Assembly: GCA_964036665.1 (NCBI GenBank)
Contig: OZ038526.1
Coordinates: 62,001-126,000, forward strand
Direction of reading: 5' to 3'
Origin: Gordius sp. MW1
Taxonomy: Eukaryota; Nematomorpha; Gordioida; Gordea; Gordiidae
DNA: 64,000 nucleotides
The notes under the pieces are model-generated. The model saw only the letters and a list, made by a program, of their open reading frames with translations, did not search any database and was not told the origin of the DNA. Below, one piece after another: positions 53,355-64,000 of the stretch. How positions within the stretch are numbered: position 1 is the stretch's first letter; each line of letters opens with the position of its first letter. Both the position numbers and the translations under genes were made by a program.

Positions 53355-55143
53355 AAAAATTTAGACAGAAATTTATCTAATATCCACAAATTTAGACAGA
53401 AATTTATAGAATATCCACAAATTTAGAGAGAAATTTCTAAAGAATCAAAATATTTAGACAGAAATTTATAGAATATCCACAAATTTAGACAAAAATTTAA
53501 AAATAATCAAAAAATTTAGACAGAAATTTATCGAATATCCACAAATTTAGACAGAAATTTATAGAATATCCACAAATTTAGAGAGAAATTTATAAAATCA
53601 AAAAATTTAGACAGAAATTTATAGAATATCCACAAATTTAGAGAGAAATTTATAAAGAATCAAAAAATTTAGACAGAAATTTATAGAATATCCACAAATT
53701 TAGACAGAAATTTACAAAGAATCAAACAATTTAGAAAGAAATTTATAGAATATCCACAAATTTAGACAAAAATTTAAAAATAATCAAAAAATTTAGACAG
53801 AAATTTATCGAATATCCACAAATTTAGACAGAATTTATAGAATATCCACAAATTTAGAGAGAAATTTATAGAATATCCACAAATTTAGACAGAACTTTAT
53901 CGAATATCCACAAATTTCGACAGAAATTTATAGAATTTCCACAAATTTAGACAAAAATTTAAAAATAATCAAAAAATTTAGACAGAAATTTATCGAATAT
54001 CCACAAATTTAGACAGAAATTTATCGAATATCCACAAATTTAGACAGAAATTTATAGAATATTGTCAAATTTAGAGAGAAATTTATAAAGAATCAAAAAA
54101 TTTAGACAGAAATTTATAGAATATCCACAAATTTAGACAAAATTAAAAATAATCAAAAAATTTAGACAGAAATTTATAAAAAAAACCACAAATTTAGAGA
54201 GAAATTTATAGAATATCCACAAATTTAGAGAGAAATTTAAAAATAATCAAAAAAATTTAGACAGAAATTTATCGAATATCCACAAAGTTAGACAGAAATT
54301 TATCGAATATCCACAAATTTAGACAGAAATTTATAGAATATCCACAAATTTAGAGAGAAATTTATAAAGAATCAAAAAATTTAGACAGAAATTTATAGAA
54401 TACACAAATTTAGACAAAAATTCAAAAATAATCAACAAATTTAGACAGAAATTTATCGAATATCCACAAATTTAGACAGAAATTTATAGAATATCCACAA
54501 ATTTAGAGAGAAATTTATAGAATATCCACAAATTTAGAGAGAAATTTAAAAATAATCAAAAAATTTAGACAGAAATTTATCGAATATCCACAAATTTAAA
54601 CAGAAATTTATAGAATATCCACAAATTTAGAGAGAAATTTATAGAATATCCACAAATTTAGACAGAACTTTATCGAATATCCACAAATTTAGACAGAAAT
54701 TTATAGAATATCCACAAATTTAGACAGAAATTTATAGAATATCCACAAATTTAGACAAAAATTTAAAAATAATCAAAAAATTCAGACAAAAATTTATGGA
54801 ATATCCACAAATTTAGACAGAAATTTATAGAATATTTTCAAATTTAGAGAGAAATAAAGAATCAAAAAATTTAGACAGAAATTTATAGAATATACACAAA
54901 TTTAGACAAAAATTAAAAATAATCAAAAAATTTAGACAGAAATTTATAGAATATCCACAAATTTACACAAAAATATAAAAATAATCAAAAAATTTAGACA
55001 GAAATTTATAGAATATCCACCAATTTAGACAAAAATTTAAAAATAATCAAAAAATTTAGACAGAAATTTATCGAATATCAACAAATTTAGACAAAAATTT
55101 AAAAATAATCAAAAAATTTAGACAGAAATTTATCGAATATCAA
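53355..55143. repeat. Minisatellite array 22
   Basis: 1789 bp, 2646-bp unit type. No private change noticed. Confidence 0.95.
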
Positions 55144-55999
55144 CCGTCTGTGGGATTTTCAACACGATAAAGAAGAAGAAGAAGCGTGAGTGGGCGTGAA
55201 TTTTTTTTTAATACCACCGTGAGTGGGCGGGCCGTGAATAAAAATTTGGGCCCGCGCCCAACATGCATACATAAACACATTGCATACATACATAAATACA
55301 TTACATGGCCGTGAATAAAAATTTGGGCCCGCGCCCAACATGCATACATACATACATAAACACATTGCATACATACATAAATACATTACATACGTACATA
55401 CATACCTTAGTACATACATACATACATTGCATACATAAATACATTGCAACATACATAAATACATTGTATACATACATATATATGTAGAAGATAGCTATAT
55501 ATAAGGATATTTTGCATATCTAATTCATGGTGGCTAAGAATGATTGTGCCAAATTTATTTTATGGATCTTTAAATGTGGTATACACAAATAAATAAATCA
55601 TTATTTTTACATTTTACACATAATTTTACTTTTATTATTCGTCTTCATCATATTTCGAAGCTATATGAAGTCTTAAGTTCAATCTTTTATACCGCCATCT
55701 ATTATTTGTTTTAATTTAGATTTTTTTTAAGTTAATAATTTTTGATTATAAAGAGAATTACATATTTTTTGTTGAAATTTGCCGATGTATATCTGAAACC
55801 ATGGTTGTAAGTACTAAATCTTTGATTGAAAAATATGGCCAAAATTATGATGTATTGTAAATTCTAAGATTCATTGGAGGAAACTAAAAAAACAATGAAT
55901 AAATGCGTTGTCATAAAATTAAAAATTATGTGAAATTGAACGTATGTTTTACCCAGTAGCGTAGTGAGGGGGGGGATTTATAGATAAACAGAGAAATAT
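55144..55999. repeat. Satellite core, unit 23
   Basis: 856 bp, G8. The right edge is altered: GAGAAATATC runs straight into CCACAAATTTAG, so the usual ATTAAAAATTTAG...TATCTAATAT joint (about one monomer) is deleted. The next array is the shortest in the window. Confidence 0.93.
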
Positions 56000-56586
56000 C
56001 CACAAATTTAGACAGAAATTTATAGAATATCCACAAATTTAGAGAGAAATTTCTAAAGAATCAAAATATTTAGACAGAAATTTATAGAATATCCACAAAT
56101 TTAGACAAAAATTTAAAAATAATCAAAAAATTTAGACAGAAATTTATCGAATATCCACAAATTTAGACAGAAATTTATAGAATATCCACAAATTTAGACA
56201 AAAATTTAAAAATAATCAAAAAATTCAGACAAAAATTTATGGAATATCCACAAATTTAGACAGAAATTTATAGAATATTTTCAAATTTAGAGAGAAATAA
56301 AGAATCAAAAAATTTAGACAGAAATTTATAGAATATACACAAATTTAGACAAAAATTAAAAATAATCAAAAAATTTAGACAGAAATTTATAGAATATCCA
56401 CAAATTTACACAAAAATATAAAAATAATCAAAAAATTTAGACAGAAATTTATAGAATATCCACCAATTTAGACAAAAATTTAAAAATAATCAAAAAATTT
56501 AGACAGAAATTTATCGAATATCAACAAATTTAGACAAAAATTTAAAAATAATCAAAAAATTTAGACAGAAATTTATCGAATATCAA
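56000..56586. repeat. Minisatellite array 23 (minimal array)
   Basis: 587 bp, about 19 monomers. It keeps a clipped left block and the full 313-bp end block (56274-56586), with only a few monomers between. It shows how far an array can shrink while both edges persist. Confidence 0.95.
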
Positions 56587-57447
56587 CCGTCTGTGGGATT
56601 TTCAACACGATAAAGAATAAGAAGAAGCGTGAGTGGGCGTGAATTTTTTTTTAATACCACCGTGAGTGGGCGGGCCGTGAATAAAAATTTGGGCCCGCGC
56701 CCAACATGCATACATAAACACATTGCATACATACATAAATACATTACATGGCCGTGAATAAAAATTTGGGCCCGCGCCCAACATGCATACATACATACAT
56801 AAACACATTGCATACATACATAAATACATTACATACGTACATACATACCTTAGTACATACATACATACATTGCATACATAAATACATTGCAACATACATA
56901 AATACATTGTATACATACATATATATGTAGAAGATAGCTATATATAAGGATATTTTGCATATCTAATTCATGGTGGCTAAGAATGATTGTGCCAAATTTA
57001 TTTTATGGATCTTTAAATGTGGTATACACAAATAAATAAATCATTATTTTTACATTTTACACATAATTTTACTTTTATTATTCGTCTTCATCATATTTCG
57101 AAGCTATATGAAGTCTTAAGTTCAATCTTTTATACCGCCATCTATTATTTGTTTTAATTTAGATTTTTTTTAAGTTAATAATTTTTGATTATAAAGAGAA
57201 TTACATATTTTTTGTTGAAATTTGCCGATGTATATCTGAAACCATGGTTGTAAGTACTAAATCTTTGATTGAAAAATATGGCCAAAATTATGATGTATTG
57301 TAAATTCTAAGATTCATTGGAGGAAACTAAAAAAACAATGAATAAATGCGTTGTCATAAAATTAAAAATTATGTGAAATTGAACGTATGTTTTACCCAGT
57401 AGCGTAGTGAGGGGGGGGGGGGATTTATAGATAAACAGAGAAATATT
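56587..57447. repeat. Satellite core, unit 24
   Basis: 861 bp, G12. Private G-to-T at 56618 interrupts the AAG run (AAGAATAAG). Confidence 0.95.
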
Positions 57448-60071
57448 AAAAATTTAGACAGAAATTTATCTAATATCCACAAATTTAGACAGAAATTTAT
57501 AGAATATCCACAAATTTAGAGAGAAATTTCTAAAGAATCAAAATATTTAGACAGAAATTTATAGAATATCCACAAATTTAGACAAAAATTTAAAAATAAT
57601 CAAAAAATTTAGACAGAAATTTATCGAATATCCACAAATTTAGACAGAATTTATAGAATATCCACAAATTTAGAGAGAAATTTATAGAATATCCACAAAT
57701 TTAGACAGAACTTTATCGAATATCCACAAATTTCGACAGAAATTTATAGAATATCCACAAATTTAGACAAAAATTTAAAAATAAAAAAATTTAGACAGAA
57801 ATTTATCGAATATCCACAAATTTAGACAGAAATTTATCGAATATCCACAAATTTAGACAGAAATTTATAGAATATTGTCAAATTTAGAGAGAAATTTATA
57901 AAGAATCAAAAAATTTAGACAGAAATTTATAGAATATCCACAAATTTAGACAAAAATTAAAAATAATCAAAAAATTTATACAGAAATTTATAAAAAAACC
58001 ACAAATTTAGAGAGAAATTTATAGAATATCCACAAATTTAGAGAGAAATTTAAAAATAATCAAAAAAATTTAGACAGGAATTTATCGAATATCCACAAAG
58101 TTAGACAGAAATTTATCGAATATCCACAAATTTAGACAGAAATTTATAGAATATCCACAAATTTAGAGAGAAATTTATAAAGAATCAAAAAATTTAGACA
58201 GAAATTTATAGAATATCCACAAATTTAGACAAAAATTTAAAAATAATCAACAAATTTAGACAGAAATTTATCGAATATCCACAAATTTAGACAGAAATTT
58301 ATAGAATATCCACAAATTTAGAGAGAAATTTATAGAATATCCACAAATTTAGAGAGAAATTTAAAAATAATCAAAAAATTTAGACAGAAATTTATCGAAT
58401 ATCCACAAATTTAGACAGAAATTTATAGAATATCCACAAATTTAGAGAGAAATTTATAGAATATCCACAAATTTAGACAGAACTTTATAGAATATCCACA
58501 AATTTAGACAAAAATTTAAAAATAATCAAAAAATTCAGACAGAAATTTATGGAACATCCACAAATTTAGACAGAAATTTATCGAATATCCACAAATTTAG
58601 AGAGAAATTTATAAAGAATCAAAAAATTTAGACAGAAATTTATAGAATATCCACAAATTTAGACAGAAATTTACAAAGAATCAAACAATTTAGAAAGAAA
58701 TTTATAGAATATCCACAAATTTAGACAAAAATTTAAAAATAATCAAAAAATTTAGACAGAAATTTATCGAATATCCACAAATTTAGACAGAATTTATAGA
58801 ATATCCACAAATTTAGAGAGAAATTTATAGAATATCCACAAATTTAGACAGAACTTTATCGAATATCCACAAATTTCGACAGAAATTTATAGAATTTCCA
58901 CAAATTTAGACAAAAATTTAAAAATAATCAAAAAATTTAGACAGAAATTTATCGAATATCCACAAATTTAGACAGAAATTTATCGAATATCCACAAATTT
59001 AGACAGAAATTTATAGAATATTGTCAAATTTAGAGAGAAATTTATAAAGAATCAAAAAATTTAGACAGAAATTTATAGAATATCCACAAATTTAGACAAA
59101 ATTAAAAATAATCAAAAAATTTAGACAGAAATTTATAAAAAAAACCACAAATTTAGAGAGAAATTTATAGAATATCCACAAATTTAGAGAGAAATTTAAA
59201 AATAATCAAAAAAATTTAGACAGAAATTTATCGAATATCCACAAAGTTAGACAGAAATTTATCGAATATCCACAAATTTAGACAGAAATTTATAAAGAAT
59301 CAAAAAATTTAGACAGAAATTTATAGAATACACAAATTTAGACAAAAATTCAAAAATAATCAACAAATTTAGACAGAAATTTATCGAATATCCACAAATT
59401 TAGACAGAAATTTATAGAATATCCACAAATTTAGAGAGAAATTTATAGAATATCCACAAATTTAGAGAGAAATTTAAAAATAATCAAAAAATTTAGACAG
59501 AAATTTATCGAATATCCACAAATTTAAACAGAAATTTATAGAATATCCACAAATTTAGAGAGAAATTTATAGAATATCCACAAATTTAGACAGAACTTTA
59601 TCGAATATCCACAAATTTAGACAGAAATTTATAGAATATCCACAAATTTAGACAGAAATTTATAGAATATCCACAAATTTAGACAAAAATTTAAAAATAA
59701 TCAAAAAATTCAGACAAAAATTTATGGAATATCCACAAATTTAGACAGAAATTTATAGAATATTTTCAAATTTAGAGAGAAATAAAGAATCAAAAAATTT
59801 AGACAGAAATTTATAGAATATACACAAATTTAGACAAAAATTAAAAATAATCAAAAAATTTAGACAGAAATTTATAGAATATCCACAAATTTACACAAAA
59901 ATATAAAAATAATCAAAAAATTTAGACAGAAATTTATAGAATATCCACCAATTTAGACAAAAATTTAAAAATAATCAAAAAATTTAGACAGAAATTTATC
60001 GAATATCAACAAATTTAGACAAAAATTTAAAAATAATCAAAAAATTTAGACAGAAATTTATCGAATATCAA
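57448..60071. repeat. Minisatellite array 24 (longest, internally duplicated)
   Basis: 2624 bp. Landmark monomers occur twice: TTTCGACAG near 57731 and 58874, AATATTGTCAAATTT at 57871 and 59017, CACAAAGTTAGACAG near 58095 and 59240. The spacing is about 1,143-1,146 bp (about 37 monomers). The left half carries array 3/5-like markers (AATTTATACAG, GACAGGAATTT) and the right half the 2646-type marker AATTCAAAAATAATC (about 59349). It is a fusion of two array types near 58590. Confidence 0.93.
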
Positions 60072-60928
60072 CCGTCTGTGGGATTTTCAACACGATAAAG
60101 AAGAAGAAGAAGCGTGAGTGGGCGTGAATTTTTTTTTAATACCACCGTGAGTGGGCGGGCCGTGAATAAAAATTTGGGCCCGCGCCCAACATGCATACAT
60201 AAACACATTGCATACATACATAAATACATTACATGGCCGTGAATAAAAATTTGGGCCCGCGCCCAACATGCATACATACATACATAAACACATTGCATAC
60301 ATACATAAATACATTACATACGTACATACATACCTTAGTACATACATACATACATTGCATACATAAATACATTGCAACATACATAAATACATTGTATACA
60401 TACATATATATGTAGAAGATAGCTATATATAAGGATATTTTGCATATCTAATTCATGGTGGCTAAGAATGATTGTGCCAAATTTATTTTATGGATCTTTA
60501 AATGTGGTATACACAAATAAATAAATCATTATTTTTACATTTTACACATAATTTTACTTTTATTATTCGTCTTCATCATATTTCGAAGCTATATGAAGTC
60601 TTAAGTTCAATCTTTTATACCGCCATCTATTATTTGTTTTAATTTAGATTTTTTTTAAGTTAATAATTTTTGATTATAAAGAGAATTACATATTTTTTGT
60701 TGAAATTTGCCGATGTATATCTGAAACCATGGTTGTAAGTACTAAATCTTTGATTGAAAAATATGGCCAAAATTATGATGTATTGTAAATTCTAAGATTC
60801 ATTGGAGGAAACTAAAAAAACAATGAATAAATGCGTTGTCATAAAATTAAAAATTATGTGAAATTGAACGTATGTTTTACCCAGTAGCGTAGTGAGGGGG
60901 GGGATTTATAGATAAACAGAGAAATATT
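60072..60928. repeat. Satellite core, unit 25
   Basis: 857 bp, G8. No private change noticed. Confidence 0.95.
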
Positions 60929-62717
60929 AAAAATTTAGACAGAAATTTATCTAATATCCACAAATTTAGACAGAAATTTATAGAATATCCACAAATTTAG
61001 AGAGAAATTTCTAAAGAATCAAAATATTTAGACAGAAATTTATAGAATATCCACAAATTTAGACAAAAATTTAAAAATAATCAAAAAATTTAGACAGAAA
61101 TTTATCGAATATCCACAAATTTAGACAGAAATTTATAGAATATCCACAAATTTAGAGAGAAATTTATAAAATCAAAAAATTTAGACAGAAATTTATAGAA
61201 TATCCACAAATTTAGAGAGAAATTTATAAAGAATCAAAAAATTTAGACAGAAATTTATAGAATATCCACAAATTTAGACAGAAATTTACAAAGAATCAAA
61301 CAATTTAGAAAGAAATTTATAGAATATCCACAAATTTAGACAAAAATTTAAAAATAATCAAAAAATTTAGACAGAAATTTATCGAATATCCACAAATTTA
61401 GACAGAATTTATAGAATATCCACAAATTTAGAGAGAAATTTATAGAATATCCACAAATTTAGACAGAACTTTATCGAATATCCACAAATTTCGACAGAAA
61501 TTTATAGAATTTCCACAAATTTAGACAAAAATTTAAAAATAATCAAAAAATTTAGACAGAAATTTATCGAATATCCACAAATTTAGACAGAAATTTATCG
61601 AATATCCACAAATTTAGACAGAAATTTATAGAATATTGTCAAATTTAGAGAGAAATTTATAAAGAATCAAAAAATTTAGACAGAAATTTATAGAATATCC
61701 ACAAATTTAGACAAAATTAAAAATAATCAAAAAATTTAGACAGAAATTTATAAAAAAAACCACAAATTTAGAGAGAAATTTATAGAATATCCACAAATTT
61801 AGAGAGAAATTTAAAAATAATCAAAAAAATTTAGACAGAAATTTATCGAATATCCACAAAGTTAGACAGAAATTTATCGAATATCCACAAATTTAGACAG
61901 AAATTTATAGAATATCCACAAATTTAGAGAGAAATTTATAAAGAATCAAAAAATTTAGACAGAAATTTATAGAATACACAAATTTAGACAAAAATTCAAA
62001 AATAATCAACAAATTTAGACAGAAATTTATCGAATATCCACAAATTTAGACAGAAATTTATAGAATATCCACAAATTTAGAGAGAAATTTATAGAATATC
62101 CACAAATTTAGAGAGAAATTTAAAAATAATCAAAAAATTTAGACAGAAATTTATCGAATATCCACAAATTTAAACAGAAATTTATAGAATATCCACAAAT
62201 TTAGAGAGAAATTTATAGAATATCCACAAATTTAGACAGAACTTTATCGAATATCCACAAATTTAGACAGAAATTTATAGAATATCCACAAATTTAGACA
62301 GAAATTTATAGAATATCCACAAATTTAGACAAAAATTTAAAAATAATCAAAAAATTCAGACAAAAATTTATGGAATATCCACAAATTTAGACAGAAATTT
62401 ATAGAATATTTTCAAATTTAGAGAGAAATAAAGAATCAAAAAATTTAGACAGAAATTTATAGAATATACACAAATTTAGACAAAAATTAAAAATAATCAA
62501 AAAATTTAGACAGAAATTTATAGAATATCCACAAATTTACACAAAAATATAAAAATAATCAAAAAATTTAGACAGAAATTTATAGAATATCCACCAATTT
62601 AGACAAAAATTTAAAAATAATCAAAAAATTTAGACAGAAATTTATCGAATATCAACAAATTTAGACAAAAATTTAAAAATAATCAAAAAATTTAGACAGA
62701 AATTTATCGAATATCAA
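60929..62717. repeat. Minisatellite array 25
   Basis: 1789 bp, a return to the 2646-bp unit type of arrays 19, 21 and 22, including the AATTCAAAAATAATC marker. Confidence 0.95.
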
Positions 62718-63575
62718 CCGTCTGTGGGATTTTCAACACGATAAAGAAGAAGAAGAAGCGTGAGTGGGCGTGAATTTTTTTTTAATACCACCGTGAGTGG
62801 GCGGGCCGTGAATAAAAATTTGGGCCCGCGCCCAACATGCATACATAAACACATTGCATACATACATAAATACATTACATGGCCGTGAATAAAAATTTGG
62901 GCCCGCGCCCAACATGCATACATACATACATAAACACATTGCATACATACATAAATACATTACATACGTACATACATACCTTAGTACATACATACATACA
63001 TTGCATACATAAATACATTGCAACATACATAAATACATTGTATACATACATATATATGTAGAAGATAGCTATATATAAGGATATTTTGCATATCTAATTC
63101 ATGGTGGCTAAGAATGATTGTGCCAAATTTATTTTATGGATCTTTAAATGTGGTATACACAAATAAATAAATCATTATTTTTACATTTTACACATAATTT
63201 TACTTTTATTATTCGTCTTCATCATATTTCGAAGCTATATGAAGTCTTAAGTTCAATCTTTTATACCGCCATCTATTATTTGTTTTAATTTAGATTTTTT
63301 TTAAGTTAATAATTTTTGATTATAAAGAGAATTACATATTTTTTGTTGAAATTTGCCGATGTATATCTGAAACCATGGTTGTAAGTACTAAATCTTTGAT
63401 TGAAAAATATGGCCAAAATTATGATGTATTGTAAATTCTAAGATTCATTGGAGGAAACTAAAAAAACAATGAATAAATGCGTTGTCATAAAATTAAAAAT
63501 TATGTGAAATTGAACGTATGTTTTACCCAGTAGCGTAGTGAGGGGGGGGGATTTATAGATAAACAGAGAAATATT
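62718..63575. repeat. Satellite core, unit 26
   Basis: 858 bp, G9. No private change noticed. Last core in the window. Confidence 0.95.
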
Positions 63576-64000
63576 AAAAATTTAGACAGAAATTTATCTA
63601 ATATCCACAAATTTAGACAGAAATTTATAGAATATCCACAAATTTAGAGAGAAATTTCTAAAGAATCAAAATATTTAGACAGAAATTTATAGAATATCCA
63701 CAAATTTAGACAAAAATTTAAAAATAATCAAAAAATTTAGACAGAAATTTATCGAATATCCACAAATTTAGACAGAATTTATAGAATATCCACAAATTTA
63801 GAGAGAAATTTATAGAATATCCACAAATTTAGACAGAACTTTATCGAATATCCACAAATTTCGACAGAAATTTATAGAATATCCACAAATTTAGACAAAA
63901 ATTTAAAAATAAAAAAATTTAGACAGAAATTTATCGAATATCCACAAATTTAGACAGAAATTTATCGAATATCCACAAATTTAGACAGAAATTTATAGAA
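63576..64000. repeat. Minisatellite array 26 (partial, window edge)
   Basis: 425 bp, cut by the window end. It shares a rare shortened monomer, AAATAAAAAAATTTAGACAG (about 63908), with array 24 (about 57781), so the next unit may be of the array 24 type. Confidence 0.93.

Larger units (their letters stand above)
1..64000. repeat. Tandem satellite locus: 26 core-plus-minisatellite units
   Basis: The entire window is a head-to-tail tandem array. A conserved core with the marker CCGTCTGTGGGATTTTC occurs 26 times in one orientation, and each pair of cores is separated by an array of ~31-bp AT-rich monomers. Unit length ranges from 1443 to 3485 bp, most often 2646 or 2772. No inverted unit, foreign insertion or unique sequence is present. 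Both window edges lie inside minisatellite arrays, so the locus extends beyond the window on both sides. The organisation is that of a eukaryotic higher-order satellite. The chromosomal location cannot be told from the sequence. Confidence 0.97.

Noticed and set aside
1-64000. Ribosomal DNA intergenic spacer
   Set aside because: Spacer-like alternation of subrepeats and promoter-like motif was considered, but no rRNA gene sequence occurs in 26 units. A derived relic cannot be excluded.

Overview
The whole window is one tandem satellite locus with no recognisable gene. It consists of 26 head-to-tail copies, all in the same orientation, of a long repeat unit. Each unit has (i) a conserved ~850-860 bp core and (ii) a variable array of a ~31 bp AT-rich minisatellite. 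Extreme AT richness, long (CATA)n tracts, poly-G stretches, absence of coding sequence and nested repeat structure point to a eukaryotic nuclear genome in heterochromatin (centromeric, pericentromeric, subtelomeric or sex-chromosome satellite). An animal, perhaps an insect or cnidarian, is a low-confidence guess based on a transposon-like 'CAGTAGCGTAGTGAGGGGG' motif in each core.

Layout: the window opens inside an array (1-681). Cores then begin at 682, 3454, 6226, 9033, 11806, 14364, 17358, 19917, 21981, 24381, 27153, 29335, 31332, 33854, 35853, 38035, 40032, 42554, 44553, 47199, 49852, 52498, 55144, 56587, 60072 and 62718. It ends inside an array (63576-64000). Unit periods, core start to core start, are 2772, 2772, 2807, 2773, 2558, 2994, 2559, 2064, 2400, 2772, 2182, 1997, 2522, 1999, 2182, 1997, 2522, 1999, 2646, 2653, 2646, 2646, 1443, 3485 and 2646 bp. 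Cores differ in length almost only through a G homopolymer of 8-12 bases. Nearly all remaining variation is in the number and order of 31-bp monomers.

Four levels of organisation are visible: the 31-bp monomer; a fixed order of monomer variants within each array; the 1.4-3.5 kb core-plus-array unit; and an 8,700-bp block of four units (2182+1997+2522+1999) that occurs twice in succession (about 27149-35848 and 35849-44548). The two blocks share private substitutions and identical poly-G lengths (10, 11, 9, 8). Other recent amplifications are a run of 2646-bp units (44549-55139 and 60068-62713) and a pair of units (5-6) related to the next pair (7-8).

Each core carries, in order: an (AAG)5 run, a 12-bp direct repeat, a GC-rich island with a hairpin-forming sequence duplicated in a 77/85-bp direct repeat, a (CATA)n tract, a TATA-like motif, ~440 bp of AT-rich DNA without other structure, and the poly-G motif. 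No tRNA, rRNA, CRISPR, complete transposon or credible protein gene was found. Small open frames in the CATA tract are artefacts of the repeat. All comparisons were made by eye, so percentages and alignments have not been computed.
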